A DNA stretch of 64,000 nt from Luteibacter aegosomaticola. Lineage in GTDB: Bacteria > Pseudomonadota > Gammaproteobacteria > Xanthomonadales > Rhodanobacteraceae. The translations under genes and the position numbers were made by a program. The notes beneath the pieces were generated by a model that was given only the letters and a program-made list of their open reading frames with translations, did not search any database and was not told the origin of the DNA. This document shows, piece by piece, positions 1-9,576 of the stretch (positions are counted from its first letter, which is position 1; every line of letters starts with the position of its first letter). The DNA is taken from contig NZ_CP095741.1 of the NCBI RefSeq assembly GCF_023078475.1, positions 868,001 to 932,000 on the forward strand, written 5' to 3'.

Positions 1-2
1 GC

Positions 3-860
3 CTGCGCAAGGAACTGGCCGAACGGTGGGGTATGCGTCCCGTCCCGGTCGCCGCCGGTGGTGGCGATAACGCGGCGGGTGCCGTGGGCGTTGGCATCGT
101 CCGCCACGGCCAGGCCATGCTTTCGCTCGGCACGTCCGGGGTGTACTTCGCGGTGTCGGACGGCTTCCGGGCCAGCCCTGAAACGGCGGTGCACAGTTTC
201 TGCCATGCGCTGCCGTCGACCTGGCACCTCATGTCGGTGATGTTGAATGCGGCAAGCTGCCTCGACTTCACCGCGCGCCTTACGGGGTATGCGGATGTGC
301 CGGCGTTGCTCGCTGACGCTGAACGGACCGGCTGGCGCCAGGATGGCCCGTTGTTCCTGCCGTACCTCACCGGCGAGCGCACGCCGCACAACGACGCCCA
401 TGCCCGCGGCTCGTTCACGAACCTGGGCCCGGATACCGAACGCACCGACCTTGCCCATGCCACGCTCGAAGGCGTGGGCCTGGGCCTTCTCGATGGCCTC
501 CTGGCGGTGGAGGGCACGGGGCTGGTGTCGGATCAGATCACCGTGATCGGCGGTGGCTCGCGCAGCCATTACTGGACCCAGATGCTGGCCGATATCCTCG
601 GCAAGCCGCTGGTGCTGCGTGCCGGCGGCGAGGTGGGGCCTGCATTGGGCGCTGCTCGCCTGGCGCGGCTGGCCGTAGAGCCCGATGCCTCGCTGGACGA
701 GGTCTGCCCCATGCCGGAAACGTTAGCCGTGCGTGAGCCCGATGCAGCGCGTCATGCTTATTTCCTGCAAACGCGCCACCCTCTGTTCCGTCGCTCCTAC
801 GAACAACTCAAGCCGCTGTATATCGACGCCGCCCTTGGCGACGCATTCCGCCCGTCCTGA
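3..860 (+). CDS. xylB: Xylulokinase, C-terminal part (5' end outside window)
   Basis: This is the C-terminal 285 codons of an FGGY-family sugar kinase; the frame is open to the left edge, so the start lies outside. Xylulokinase phosphorylates D-xylulose to xylulose 5-phosphate in the cytoplasm. Visible family marks are the AGGGDNAAGAVG stretch near residue 20, the LSLGTSG segment and the late GGGSRS and GEVGPALGAARLA segments of the actin-like ATPase fold. It lies 31 bp upstream of the xylose ABC transporter genes on the same strand, which supports xylulokinase over other FGGY kinases. The gene is intact as far as it can be seen. Confidence 0.9.
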   Translation: MRKELAERWGMRPVPVAAGGGDNAAGAVGVGIVRHGQAMLSLGTSGVYFAVSDGFRASPETAVHSFCHALPSTWHLMSVMLNAASCLDFTARLTGYADVPALLADAERTGWRQDGPLFLPYLTGERTPHNDAHARGSFTNLGPDTERTDLAHATLEGVGLGLLDGLLAVEGTGLVSDQITVIGGGSRSHYWTQMLADILGKPLVLRAGGEVGPALGAARLARLAVEPDASLDEVCPMPETLAVREPDAARHAYFLQTRHPLFRRSYEQLKPLYIDAALGDAFRPS

Positions 861-891
861 AAGGGCGATCCATAAGAAGATGGAGAACAGC

Positions 892-1905
892 ATGAAGCAA
901 AAGGCCCTACACACGTTGCTGGCCGTATCGATGGTGGCCGCAGGCGTCTTCGCGCCGCAGGCCCACGCAAGCAAGGACAAGCCGGTCATCGGCTTCTCGA
1001 TCGACGATCTGCGCGTCGAGCGCTGGACCCGCGACCGCGATTACTTCAAGGCGGCCGTCGAGGCCAAGGGTGGCACCGTTTCGGTGCAATCGGCCGATGC
1101 GAACGAGCAGAAACAGATCCAGCAGATCGAGAACCTCATCTCGCGCAAGGTCGATGTGATCGTCATCGTGCCGTTCAACGCCAAGACGCTCACCACGGTC
1201 GTGGCCGAGGCGAAGAAGGCGGGCATCAAGGTGATTTCCTACGATCGCCTCATCCTCAACGCCGACGTCGATGCCTACATCTCGTTCGATAACGAGAAGG
1301 TGGGCGAAATGCAGGCGAAGGGCGTGGTCGATGCCACCGGCGGCAAGGGCAACTTCTTCCTGCTCGGCGGCGCGCCGACCGATAACAACGCCAAGATCCT
1401 GCGCGAGGGCCAGATGAAGGTCCTCGATCCGCTGGTGAAGAGCGGCGCCATCAAGATCGTCGGCCAGCAGTGGACCGATGAGTGGCTGGCATCGAAGGCG
1501 CAGTCGATCATCGAAAACGCGCTCACGGCCAACAAGAACAACATCCAGGGCATCGTGGCTTCCAACGACGGTACGGCCGGCGGCGCCATCGCCGCGCTGA
1601 ACGGCCAGAAGCTCGCCGGCAAGGTGGCGGTCTCGGGCCAGGATGCCGATCTTGCCGCGGTCAAGCGCATCAAGGCAGGCACCCAGGCCATGACGGTGTA
1701 CAAGCCGATCAAGACCATCGCCACCGATGCAGCGAATCTGGCCGTCCAGTTCGCCAAGGGTGAGACCCCGAAGTTCACGTCGAAGATGAACAACGGTTCG
1801 AAGGACATCAACACCATCCTGCTCACCCCGACCCTGCTGACCAAGCAGAACGTCGACCTCGTGGTGAAGGACGGCTTCTACACCCAGGCGCAGGTCGGTA
1901 ACTAA
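892..1905 (+). CDS. xylF: D-xylose ABC transporter, periplasmic binding protein
   Basis: A 337-residue periplasmic sugar-binding protein that delivers D-xylose to the XylGH importer. Residues 1-25 form a Sec signal peptide ending in APQAHA. The mature part begins KPVIGFSIDDLRVERW, characteristic of XylF, and the type I periplasmic fold is visible in the DANEQKQIQQIENLI and ASNDGTAGGAIAALNG segments. The start at 892 is chosen because GGAG lies about 7 bases upstream and it places the signal peptide at the N terminus; an in-frame ATG at 880 has no such site. xylB ends 31 bp upstream; a REP pair and then xylG follow. Confidence 0.93.
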   Translation: MKQKALHTLLAVSMVAAGVFAPQAHASKDKPVIGFSIDDLRVERWTRDRDYFKAAVEAKGGTVSVQSADANEQKQIQQIENLISRKVDVIVIVPFNAKTLTTVVAEAKKAGIKVISYDRLILNADVDAYISFDNEKVGEMQAKGVVDATGGKGNFFLLGGAPTDNNAKILREGQMKVLDPLVKSGAIKIVGQQWTDEWLASKAQSIIENALTANKNNIQGIVASNDGTAGGAIAALNGQKLAGKVAVSGQDADLAAVKRIKAGTQAMTVYKPIKTIATDAANLAVQFAKGETPKFTSKMNNGSKDINTILLTPTLLTKQNVDLVVKDGFYTQAQVGN

Positions 1906-1918
1906 AGCGAACTCCCCC

Positions 1919-2013
1919 GTAGGAGCCCACCCTGTGGGCGACGCCCTTCGCCCAACCGCAACAGGCCCTGTTGCTCTTTCGCGAAAGGCGTCGCCCACAG
2001 GGTGGGCTCCTAC
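1919..2013. repeat. REP palindrome pair (CCCACCCTGTGGG family)
   Basis: Two inverted arms with the core CCCACCCTGTGGGCGAC surround a short spacer, forming a 95-bp imperfect palindrome between xylF and xylG. The same element recurs at 4800, 5559, 12045 and 27962. Placed within an operon, it could protect the upstream xylF mRNA and so favour the binding protein over the ATPase. That role is known for REP/BIME elements in other bacteria and is inferred here. Confidence 0.93.
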
Positions 2014-2050
2014 CACAGTGGGCTGGTCGCGTAGCTGAGGAAGTATCCAG

Positions 2051-3598
2051 GTGAGCGAATACCTGTTCGAGATGCGCAACATCGTCAAGGAGTTCTCCGG
2101 CGTGCGCGCGCTCAATGGCATCAACCTGGCCGTGCGGCCAGGCGAGTGCGTGGGCCTGTGCGGCGAAAATGGTGCCGGCAAATCCACCCTCATGAAAGTC
2201 CTTTCCGGCGTATACCCGTACGGCACGTGGGAAGGCGAGATCCTGTTCGATGGCAAGCCGCTGAAAGCGCACTCGGTGCGCGATAGCGAAGATGCCGGCA
2301 TCGTCATCATCCATCAGGAGCTGATGTTGGTGCCGCAGCTTTCCGTTGCCGAGAACATCTTCCTCGGCAATGAAATCCGCAAGTTCGGCGGCGTCATGGA
2401 TTACGACGCGATGTACGCGAAGGCCGAGGCGCTGCTGGCCCGGCTGAAGCTGAAAGACGTGAACGTCGCTGCGCCCGTCATGAACTACGGCGGCGGCTAC
2501 CAGCAGCTCTTCGAGATCGCGAAGGCACTGGTGAAGAATGCCCGGTTGCTGATCCTGGATGAGCCCTCGTCGTCGTTGACCTCGTCCGAGACGGATACGC
2601 TGCTGTCAATCATCGAAGATCTTAAGCGCGACGGCGTTGCCTGCGTCTATATCTCGCATAAGCTCGACGAGGTGGCGCGTGTCTGCGATACCGTCACGGT
2701 GATTCGCGATGGCAAGCACATCGTGACCAAGCCGATGAGCGAGATGACGACGCACACCATCATCACCGCGATGGTTGGCCGGGAAATCGAAAACCTGTTC
2801 CCGAAGATGGAGCACGATATCGGTGAGGTCATCTTCGAAGCAAAGCATGTCACCTGCTGGGATGTCGCCAACCCGAACCGCAAGCGCGTGGACGACATCT
2901 CGTTCCAGGTGCGACGCGGCGAGATCCTGGGTATCGCGGGCCTCGTCGGGGCAGGGCGAACCGAGCTGGTTTCGGCCATCTTCGGCGCTTACCCGGGCCG
3001 CTACGAGGCGGAGCTCGTACTCGAGGGTAAGCCGATCAAGGTGAAGAACCCCGAGCAGGCGATCAAGGCGGGCCTCTCGCTGGTGCCGGAAGATCGCAAG
3101 CGCCAGGGCATCGTTCCGTTGCTCGGCGTGGGTGACAACATCACGCTCGCCACGCTTTCGCACTATGCGCACGCGGGCCAGATCGACCGCCAGGCAGAAA
3201 TGCAGGTGGTCGACCAGGAGATCAAGCGCCTGCGGGTGAAGACGGCCAGCCCCGAACTCGCCATCCAGGGGCTGTCGGGTGGCAACCAGCAGAAGGCCGT
3301 GCTTACCAAGATGCTGTTGCCCGAGCCGAAAGTGCTGATCCTCGATGAGCCGACCCGTGGCGTCGATGTCGGCTCCAAGTACGACATCTACACGCTGATG
3401 TTCGAGCTGGCCGCGAAGGGCGTGGCCATCATCATGGTCTCGTCGGAAATGCCCGAGGTGCTGGGCGTGAGCGATCGCGTGCTGGTCGTGGGCGAAGGCA
3501 AGCTGCGCGGCGATTTCAAGAACGTTGGCCTGACCCAGGAGCAGGTCCTTGCGGCAGCGATTTCGCATGCCGCCGAAGGGCCCGCGCACGCGGCCTGA
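2051..3598 (+). CDS. xylG: D-xylose ABC transporter, ATP-binding protein
   Basis: A 515-residue cytoplasmic ATPase with two fused ABC domains, the normal XylG length. The first domain has Walker [10 protein letters not shown] near residue 37 and Walker [12 protein letters not shown]. The second has the usual degenerate loop [10 protein letters not shown], signature [11 protein letters not shown] and Walker [15 protein letters not shown]. It powers xylose uptake with XylF and XylH. The start is a GTG at 2051 with GAGGAA upstream. The gene lies between xylF and xylH; a REP pair separates it from xylF. Confidence 0.93.
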   Translation: MSEYLFEMRNIVKEFSGVRALNGINLAVRPGECVGLCGENGAGKSTLMKVLSGVYPYGTWEGEILFDGKPLKAHSVRDSEDAGIVIIHQELMLVPQLSVAENIFLGNEIRKFGGVMDYDAMYAKAEALLARLKLKDVNVAAPVMNYGGGYQQLFEIAKALVKNARLLILDEPSSSLTSSETDTLLSIIEDLKRDGVACVYISHKLDEVARVCDTVTVIRDGKHIVTKPMSEMTTHTIITAMVGREIENLFPKMEHDIGEVIFEAKHVTCWDVANPNRKRVDDISFQVRRGEILGIAGLVGAGRTELVSAIFGAYPGRYEAELVLEGKPIKVKNPEQAIKAGLSLVPEDRKRQGIVPLLGVGDNITLATLSHYAHAGQIDRQAEMQVVDQEIKRLRVKTASPELAIQGLSGGNQQKAVLTKMLLPEPKVLILDEPTRGVDVGSKYDIYTLMFELAAKGVAIIMVSSEMPEVLGVSDRVLVVGEGKLRGDFKNVGLTQEQVLAAAISHAAEGPAHAA

Positions 3599-3637
3599 TC
3601 CATTCCACCATTCCACGCGTCACCAGGGAAGCCTTCC

Positions 3638-4783
3638 ATGCAGTCCCAGAAAATCCAGCAACTCTTCGTTCGTTACAAGATCCTCGCCCTGCTTATCGCG
3701 GTGGCGGTGATCTGGGTCTTCTTCCATGTGAAGACCGACCAGGCATTCATCACCCCGAACAATCTTTCCAACCTGTTCCGCCAGATGGCGATCACCGGCA
3801 TGCTGGCTTGCGGCATGGTGTTCATCATTATCGCCGGCGAGATCGACCTGTCGATCGGCTCGCAGCTCGGGTTGCTCGGTGGCGTCGTCGCCATCCTCAC
3901 CGTGAACATGGGCTGGGGCACCTGGCCATCCATCGGCGCGGTGTTGGTGCTGGGCATGCTGATCGGCGCGTTCAACGGCTTCGTGGTCACGAAGATGCGG
4001 GTGCCATCCTTCATCGTCGGCCTGGGTGGCATGCTCGCCTTCCGCGGCATCGTGCTTTACATCACGGGTAGCTCAACGATCGCGCCGGCGCCGGACGACC
4101 TGGTGCAGCTGGGCCAGGGCTTCGTTCCGGTGGGTCTGTCGCAGTGGGTGGGCGGCCTGATCTTCCTCGCCATGGTGGCCATCACGGTGCGCCGCCGCAT
4201 GCGCCGCACGAAGCTGGGACTGCAGCAGGCTGCGCTCTGGATCGATGTCGTCCGTCTTGTCGTGATCGGGGCCGTGATCTTTGGCTTCATCCGCATGCTC
4301 AATGATGCCAACGGCATCCCCATCCCGGTGATGATCCTGCTGGCGTTGCTCGCCGTGTTTACCTACGTTTCCACGCAGACCGTGTTTGGCCGCCACATCT
4401 ATGCAGTGGGCGGCAACATGGAGGCGACGCGCCTCTCGGGCGTGAACGTCGCCCGGGTGAAGCTGGTGGTCTTCGCGATCATGGGCCTGATGTGCGCCTT
4501 CGCTGGCATCATCACCGTGGCGCGTACGGGTTCCGGTTCACCCTCGGCCGGCACGGGCGGTGAGCTGGATGCCATCTCGGCGTGCTTCATCGGCGGCACC
4601 TCCATGCGTGGCGGTTCCGGCACGGTCTACGGCGCGCTGATTGGTGCGCTGGTCATGGCCAGCCTCGACAGCGGCATGCAGCTGATGGACGTCGACAACT
4701 CGTGGCAGATGATCATCAAGGGCGTGATCCTGGTACTCGCCGTATGGGTCGACGTGCTCTCCGGCAGCAACCGCAACGCCTGA
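3638..4783 (+). CDS. xylH: D-xylose ABC transporter, permease
   Basis: A 381-residue inner-membrane permease with about ten hydrophobic segments, typical of the BPD_transp_2 family of sugar permeases. Family motifs include IIAGEIDLSIGS near residue 65, VPSFIVGLGGMLAFRGI near 117 and the late AISACFIGGTSMRGGSG segment. It forms the channel for xylose import with XylG. AGGGAAG lies just upstream of the ATG. It follows xylG by 39 bp and ends the visible xyl operon; a REP pair lies directly downstream. Confidence 0.93.
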   Translation: MQSQKIQQLFVRYKILALLIAVAVIWVFFHVKTDQAFITPNNLSNLFRQMAITGMLACGMVFIIIAGEIDLSIGSQLGLLGGVVAILTVNMGWGTWPSIGAVLVLGMLIGAFNGFVVTKMRVPSFIVGLGGMLAFRGIVLYITGSSTIAPAPDDLVQLGQGFVPVGLSQWVGGLIFLAMVAITVRRRMRRTKLGLQQAALWIDVVRLVVIGAVIFGFIRMLNDANGIPIPVMILLALLAVFTYVSTQTVFGRHIYAVGGNMEATRLSGVNVARVKLVVFAIMGLMCAFAGIITVARTGSGSPSAGTGGELDAISACFIGGTSMRGGSGTVYGALIGALVMASLDSGMQLMDVDNSWQMIIKGVILVLAVWVDVLSGSNRNA

Positions 4784-4799
4784 TCCCCCACAACTAATC

Positions 4800-4894
4800 G
4801 TAGGAGCCCACCCTGTGGGCGACGCCGTTCGCGATATCGCCACAGGGCCTGTGACGTTTTCGCGAAAGATGTCGCCCACAGGGTGGGCTCCTAC
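4800..4894. repeat. REP palindrome pair (CCCACCCTGTGGG family)
   Basis: A 95-bp inverted pair of the same family as at 1919, lying between the convergent ends of xylH and the DUF4142 gene. It is well placed to act as a bidirectional mRNA end or stabiliser; no T-tract follows it, so it is not a classic intrinsic terminator. Confidence 0.92.
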
Positions 4895-4904
4895 GGGTGG
4901 CGGG

Positions 4905-5435
4905 CTACTTCTTGGGTAGGGCCTTGGCCATCTTGTAGTGTTCCTTGATGGTCGGTAGCGTTTCTTTTGCGAAGGCTTTCAGTGCGGGGTTGGAGCCTTT
5001 CTCGGCTTCTACCTCGAACATCGCCACGGCCTTCTCGTGGTCGGCGACCATCGTCTTCGCATACTCACGGTCGAAGTCCGTCCCGTTGAGCAGCTTCAGC
5101 GCGTTGAGCTCCTTCTGCGCATCCGGCACGGGTTCGGTCGTGGTGCTGTAGCCCTTGTCGCCATTGCGCAGGCTTACCAGCTTGTCATTGGCCTTGGTGT
5201 GGTCATCGACCATCTTCTGCGCGAACGCCTTCACCTTGGCCGACGAGGCTTGCTTCACCGCAAGCTGGCTGAGCGCGATCTCGCTGACGTTGGCGCCTGT
5301 CGCGTTCTGGTAGAACGCCGCATCGGTGGGCGTGCCGCCCTGGCTGTCCTTCTCCTGGGGCGCGGCTAGCGCGGCGAAGGGCAGGGTGGCAGCGAAGCTG
5401 GCCGCGAGCAGCAGGCGCGGGAGGCGAATGGCCAT
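4905..5435 (-). CDS. Exported DUF4142 (ferritin-like helical) protein
   Basis: A 176-residue exported protein of the DUF4142 family. Residues 1-22 form a signal peptide ending in ALAAP. The mature part is helical and carries family segments such as FYQNATGANVSEIALSQLA, KVKAFAQKMVDDHTKAND and DREYAKTMVADHEKAVAMFE, with acidic and histidine residues spaced as in ferritin-like bundles. The start at 5435 is chosen because it puts the signal peptide at the N terminus and has GGAGA upstream; an upstream extension of the frame is not supported. The function of the family is unknown; members are often linked to envelope stress or redox conditions. It is monocistronic, convergent with xylH. Confidence 0.85.
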   Translation of the reverse strand: MAIRLPRLLLAASFAATLPFAALAAPQEKDSQGGTPTDAAFYQNATGANVSEIALSQLAVKQASSAKVKAFAQKMVDDHTKANDKLVSLRNGDKGYSTTTEPVPDAQKELNALKLLNGTDFDREYAKTMVADHEKAVAMFEVEAEKGSNPALKAFAKETLPTIKEHYKMAKALPKK

Positions 5436-5508
5436 GGGGATGTCTCCGTGTGGAACGACCCCCGGTGTCTCATCCTGCCGATGAAACTGCCGTGACCTGC
5501 GCGGGTAT

Positions 5509-5541
5509 GAAACGAAAACGGGCACCCTCGCGGGCGCCCGT
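5509..5541 (-). terminator. Intrinsic terminator downstream of metK
   Basis: Read on the minus strand, a 9-bp stem (ACGGGCGCC with GGTGCCCGT, one mismatch) is followed by TTTTCGTTT. It lies about 125 bp beyond the metK stop, after a REP pair, and points the same way as metK. It also lies upstream of the DUF4142 gene and would insulate it from metK. Confidence 0.7.
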
Positions 5542-5558
5542 CTGAATCGCTATTTACT

Positions 5559-5654
5559 GTAGGAGCCCACCCTGTGGGCGACATCTTTCGCCACTAGCCC
5601 CACACGTCTTGTGGGTCTATCGCGAACGGCGTCGCTCACAGGGTGAGCTCCTAC
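5559..5654. repeat. REP palindrome pair (CCCACCCTGTGGG family)
   Basis: A 96-bp inverted pair located 12 bp downstream of the metK stop codon. The right arm differs by two compensating changes (TCACAGGGTGAGC), so it is a slightly diverged copy. It may form the 3' end structure of the metK mRNA ahead of the terminator at 5509. Confidence 0.92.
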
Positions 5655-5666
5655 CCGGCAGGCCTT

Positions 5667-6890
5667 TTAGGCCTTGCGTGCAGCCTTGCCACCCAGACCA
5701 GCCGCGTCGCGGAGGAGCTCGGCGCGGTCGGTCTTTTCCCACGAGAAGGCGGTGAAGGTGCTGCCATCGGCGGCCTTCACTTCGTACGGCTTGCGGCCGA
5801 AGTGGCCGTAGGATGCCGTCGCCTGGTACATCGGGTGTACGAGGTCGAGCATCTTGATAATGCCGAACGGGCGCAGGTCGAAGTGCTTGCGGACCAGCTT
5901 CTCGATCTTGTCGTCCGAGATCTTGCCGGTGCCGAAGGTGGTCACCGAGATCGAGGTCGGCTCGGCCACGCCGATGGCGTAGCTGACCTGGATTTCGCAG
6001 CGATCGGCCAGGCCGGCAGCCACGATGTTCTTGGCGACGTAACGCGCGGCATAGGCCGCCGAACGATCGACCTTCGACGGATCCTTACCCGAGAACGCGC
6101 CACCACCGTGACGGGCCCAGCCGCCGTAGGTGTCGACGATGATCTTGCGGCCGGTCAGGCCGCAATCGCCCACCGGGCCACCGATCACGAACTTGCCGGT
6201 CGGATTGATGTGGAACTTGGTGTCCTTGTGCAGGAGCTTCGCCGGCAGCACCGGCTTCAGGATAAGCTCGCGCACGCCTTCGATCAGGTCCTTCTGCTTC
6301 ACGCCCGGATCGTGCTGGGTGGAGAGCACGACGGCGTCGATGGCGATGGCTTCACCGGCTTCGTTGTAGCGCAGGGTGACCTGGCTCTTCGCGTCCGGAC
6401 GCAGCCACGGCAGCGGCGAGTTCTTCTTCTTGCGGATCTTCGCCTGCTGTTCCACCAGGCGGTGGCTCAGGTGGATGGCGGCCGGCATGAACTCGCTGGT
6501 TTCGTTGGTGGCGTAGCCGAACATCAGGCCCTGGTCGCCAGCGCCCTGTTCTTCCGGCTTCTTGCGGTCCACGCCCTGGTTGATGTCCGGCGACTGCTTG
6601 CCGATCAGGTTCAGCACGCCGCAGGTCTCGCCGTCGAAGCCGACTTCCGAGGAGTCATAGCCGATGTCGAGGATGACCTTGCGGGTGAGCGCTTCGAGGT
6701 CGATCCAGGCGCTGGTGGTGATCTCACCCGCGACGATGGCCACGCCGGTCTTCACCAGCGTTTCGCAGGCCACGCGAGCGCGCGGATCCTGCGCCAGAAT
6801 GGCGTCGAGGACGGCGTCGGAGATCTGGTCGGCGATTTTGTCCGGATGGCCTTCGGAGACCGACTCGGAGGTGAAGAGGTAGTTGCTCAT
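5667..6890 (-). CDS. metK: S-adenosylmethionine synthetase
   Basis: A 407-residue cytoplasmic enzyme that makes S-adenosylmethionine from ATP and methionine. Diagnostic segments are [20 protein letters not shown] near the N terminus, [10 protein letters not shown] (methionine/ATP binding) near residue 123, the P-loop-like [19 protein letters not shown] and the [11 protein letters not shown] segment. It is slightly longer than the E. coli enzyme, as is usual in xanthomonads. The start at 6890 matches the family N terminus and has GAAGGA 8-10 bases upstream. A small 5-bp stem (TATCC with GGATA) immediately upstream includes part of the ribosome site. A REP pair and an intrinsic terminator follow. 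Confidence 0.97.
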   Translation of the reverse strand: MSNYLFTSESVSEGHPDKIADQISDAVLDAILAQDPRARVACETLVKTGVAIVAGEITTSAWIDLEALTRKVILDIGYDSSEVGFDGETCGVLNLIGKQSPDINQGVDRKKPEEQGAGDQGLMFGYATNETSEFMPAAIHLSHRLVEQQAKIRKKKNSPLPWLRPDAKSQVTLRYNEAGEAIAIDAVVLSTQHDPGVKQKDLIEGVRELILKPVLPAKLLHKDTKFHINPTGKFVIGGPVGDCGLTGRKIIVDTYGGWARHGGGAFSGKDPSKVDRSAAYAARYVAKNIVAAGLADRCEIQVSYAIGVAEPTSISVTTFGTGKISDDKIEKLVRKHFDLRPFGIIKMLDLVHPMYQATASYGHFGRKPYEVKAADGSTFTAFSWEKTDRAELLRDAAGLGGKAARKA

Positions 6891-7184
6891 CGCGGGTATA
6901 TATCCTTCTTTACGGATAAAGAGATAAAAGAGCGCGCCATGATACACGCACCTGTGCCGGTTTGCAGCGGCAAGGGTACGCCCCGAGGGTGACGATTGCA
7001 TGGACATTCAGCCCCGTCGCCCGCGAACGTGCCTCCTCCGGGCGGGTGGGGTGCTGCGCCGGATCGGGCAAGATTTCATCCCCATTGCGTCGTTGTGATT
7101 GTCCTAAATTATTGATTCTCATGACTAACGCTACGCTGGGGCCAAATGCGCCACCATGGCGGCAGGCATCGGGCGGAGGCAGGC
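6891..7184. promoter_or_regulatory. Divergent intergenic region between metK and a glycosyltransferase
   Basis: This 294-bp stretch holds the 5' regions of metK (leftward) and the UGT-like gene (rightward). No gene was found in it. An AT-rich segment at 7104-7126 stands out in otherwise GC-rich DNA; read on the minus strand it contains TGAGAATCAATAAT, a weak partial match to a Fur box. No SAM riboswitch of a class I can recognise by eye is present ahead of metK. Confidence 0.4.
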
Positions 7185-8471
7185 ATGGCGGAACGGCACA
7201 TCGTGTTCGCGACGGTGGGGTCACAGGGCGACCTGTTCCCCCTGCTGGCCGTGGGCCAGGAGCTGGTCGCGCGCGGCCACCGCGTGACCGTGGGTGCCCA
7301 TGCGATCCATCGCGATGCGGTGCTGGATGCCGGGCTGGACTTCGTCATGGCCAGCGGCATCGCCGAGCCGGAGGACAAGGCGGCGTTCGCGGCGCGGGCA
7401 TTCCATCCGTGGCGCGGACCGCGCTTCGTGGTGCGTGACCTGGCGGCGGCCGATGTGGCGGCGAGCTATCACGCACTGAAAACCTTCTGCGGCGAAGCGG
7501 ATGCCGTCGTCACGACGACGCTGGCGTTCGCGGGCCAGATCCTGGGCGAGACCTTGCCCGTGGCGTGGTTCTCGGCGGTGCTTTCGCCGTCGGTGTTCCT
7601 GTCGCCGTTTGATCCACCGGCTACGGGTGTGGCGTGGCTTGATCGCTGGTTACGTGTGTCGCCGATGCGGGCGCGCGGGCTGGTGCGTCTGGTCGAGACG
7701 GTGACGAGCCCGTGGACGGCCGATGTGCGTGCTTTTCGCCGCCATCTGGGGTTGCCACCGGTTGCCGCCGGTGGCGATCCCTTCCATCGAGGGCAGCACG
7801 GGCGTGATGGGGTGCTCGCGATGTATTCGCCCGTGCTGGGCGCGTTGCCGCCGGATGCCCCTGCGGGGACGATCATGACGGGGCAGTGCCGCTATCTCCC
7901 ATCGGCAGATACGCTCGAGGCGGGATTGGCGCGTTGGCTTGATGAGGGGGCGCTCCCCGTCGTCTTCACCCTGGGCTCGGCGGCCGTGCACGCCGGCGAG
8001 ACCTTTCTCCGCGAGAGCATGGCCGCGGTGCGGCAACTGGGACGTCGCGCCGTCCTGCTCACCGGTTCACCTGTGTTGCGCGAGAAGCTGGGGCCTTTGG
8101 ACGATGACATCTTGGCTGTGGATTACGCACCCCACGGCGCGCTGTTCTCGCGAGCTTGCGCCGTCGTGCACCACGGAGGCATCGGCACCACCCACGAAGC
8201 ACTGCGCGCAGGCCGTCCGGCACTCGTTGTGCCCCACGGCTTCGACCAACCCGATAACGCTGCACGCGTGAAACGCCTTGGCGTAGGAGAGATCCTTCCC
8301 GCGCGACGCTACGACGCAAACCGCGCCGCGGCGAAGCTGCGCGTTCTGCTCGATGACGCGGCATATGCCACCCGCGCCGCCGCCATCGGCGCATCGCTCC
8401 GCGCCGAACACGGCGCCCGCGTGGCCGCCGATACGATCGAAAACGCCATGGAACGCAGAAACCCTCTGTAG
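7185..8471 (+). CDS. UGT-like (GT1 family) glycosyltransferase
   Basis: A 428-residue cytoplasmic GT-B glycosyltransferase. The N-terminal domain opens with TVGSQGDLFPLLAVGQEL, and the C-terminal donor-binding domain has HHGGIGTTHEALRAGRPAL and PHGFDQPDNAARV, the hallmark of UGT/RhlB-like enzymes that transfer sugars to lipids or small molecules. The natural acceptor cannot be told from sequence; rhamnosyltransferase RhlB and macrolide or sterol glycosyltransferases are the nearest known groups. The start at 7185 follows GGAGG at a 5-base spacing; an in-frame ATG at 7146 lacks a site. The stop codon TAG is the first part of a REP element. Confidence 0.82.
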   Translation: MAERHIVFATVGSQGDLFPLLAVGQELVARGHRVTVGAHAIHRDAVLDAGLDFVMASGIAEPEDKAAFAARAFHPWRGPRFVVRDLAAADVAASYHALKTFCGEADAVVTTTLAFAGQILGETLPVAWFSAVLSPSVFLSPFDPPATGVAWLDRWLRVSPMRARGLVRLVETVTSPWTADVRAFRRHLGLPPVAAGGDPFHRGQHGRDGVLAMYSPVLGALPPDAPAGTIMTGQCRYLPSADTLEAGLARWLDEGALPVVFTLGSAAVHAGETFLRESMAAVRQLGRRAVLLTGSPVLREKLGPLDDDILAVDYAPHGALFSRACAVVHHGGIGTTHEALRAGRPALVVPHGFDQPDNAARVKRLGVGEILPARRYDANRAAAKLRVLLDDAAYATRAAAIGASLRAEHGARVAADTIENAMERRNPL

Positions 8472-8493
8472 GAACGCGCAAGCGCGCTCCTAC
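8468..8493. repeat. Short REP hairpin supplying a stop codon
   Basis: A compact palindrome, GTAGGAACGCGC followed by GCGCGCTCCTAC, of the GCGCGC-type REP family but lacking the usual inter-arm spacer. Its bases 8469-8471 (TAG) are the stop codon of the glycosyltransferase gene, so the repeat overlaps coding sequence. It lies between convergent genes and could end both mRNAs. Confidence 0.85.
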
Positions 8494-8505
8494 AAGGGCT
8501 TGGTT

Positions 8506-9486
8506 TTACGCGAATCCAGCAATCGGGTGCGGCGCGTACGCCTCTTCCAACACCTTCATCTCATCCGCCGTCAGCTTCAGGCTCAATGCCGCGACAGCAT
8601 CATCGAGATGATGCGCCTTCGAGGCGCCGACGATCGGCGCGGTAATCCCCGGCCGCTGCGCCACCCACGCCAGCGCCACCTGCGCGCGCGGCACGCCACG
8701 CTCATCGGCGAGCTTCTTCACCGCCGCCACGATCGCGCGATCGGAATCTTCCGTCGCCTTATACAACGTGCCGCCGAACACATCCTTCTCTTGCCGTTCG
8801 CTCGACTCATCCCAATCGCGGGTAAGACGGCCACGTGCCAGCGGGCTCCACGGAATCACGCCGATACCCTGGTCCTGGCAGAACGGAATCATCTCGCGCT
8901 CTTCTTCGCGCTGGATCAGGTTGTAGTGGTCCTGCATGCTGACGAACTCTGTCCAGCCGTGCAGGCGTGAGGTGTAAACCATCTTCACGAACTGCCACGC
9001 GTGCATCGATGATGCGCCGATGTAACGAGCCTTTCCGGCCTTCACGACATCGTGCAGCGCCTCGAGTGTCTCCTCGATCGGCGTATGCGGGTCAAAGCGA
9101 TGGATCTGCAGCAGGTCGATGTAATCCGTGCCGAGGCGGCCCAGTGAATCATCGACCGACTGGAAAATCGCCTTGCGCGAGAGGCCTCCCGTGTTCGGCG
9201 CCTTGCGCCACGGGTAGAACGTCTTGGTGGCGATCACCAGCTCATCGCGCCTCGCAAAATCTTTCAGTGCGCGGCCCACGATCTCTTCCGACGTGCCATC
9301 GGAATACATGTTCGCAGTGTCGAAGGTGTTGATGCCGAGATCGAGCGCCTTGCGGATGAAAGGCCGGCTCTGCTCTTCGTCGAGCGTCCAGGCATGGTTG
9401 CCGCGCTCGGCCACACCATAGGTCATGCAGCCAAGGATCACCGGCGAAATATCAAGCCCGGTCTTGCCCAACTTCACGTATTGCAT
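8506..9486 (-). CDS. Aldo/keto reductase (YajO/YghZ-like)
   Basis: A 326-residue NADPH-dependent aldo/keto reductase with a TIM-barrel fold. The catalytic tetrad is visible: Asp and Tyr in DTANMYSDGTSEE, Lys in VIATKTFYPW and His in LQIHRFDPHTP. C-terminal cofactor-binding residues appear in PIVGASKAHHLDDAV. The N terminus MQYVKLGKTGLDISP is typical and GGAG precedes it. It probably reduces aldehydes or ketones in the cytoplasm; the physiological substrate is unknown. It is monocistronic and convergent with the glycosyltransferase gene. Confidence 0.9.
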   Translation of the reverse strand: MQYVKLGKTGLDISPVILGCMTYGVAERGNHAWTLDEEQSRPFIRKALDLGINTFDTANMYSDGTSEEIVGRALKDFARRDELVIATKTFYPWRKAPNTGGLSRKAIFQSVDDSLGRLGTDYIDLLQIHRFDPHTPIEETLEALHDVVKAGKARYIGASSMHAWQFVKMVYTSRLHGWTEFVSMQDHYNLIQREEEREMIPFCQDQGIGVIPWSPLARGRLTRDWDESSERQEKDVFGGTLYKATEDSDRAIVAAVKKLADERGVPRAQVALAWVAQRPGITAPIVGASKAHHLDDAVAALSLKLTADEMKVLEEAYAPHPIAGFA

Positions 9487-9576
9487 GGGGGAACTCCGTG
9501 TGGGTCATCAAAGGATGTTGCATAGCGTACATGGCCCTTGAAACCACGAACCCCAACCCCACCTGACAGGGAGCGC

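Noticed and set aside
907..2310. 467-codon antisense frame across xylF and the start of xylG
   Set aside because: It crosses a REP pair and two real genes and shows no protein signature.
5643..6992. 449-codon open frame antisense to metK
   Set aside because: It mirrors metK and has the Arg/Val/His-rich composition of a GC shadow frame; metK is certain.
6891..7100. SAM riboswitch upstream of metK
   Set aside because: No recognisable SAM-I, SAM-II or SAH core could be traced; only a 5-bp stem near the ribosome site is visible.
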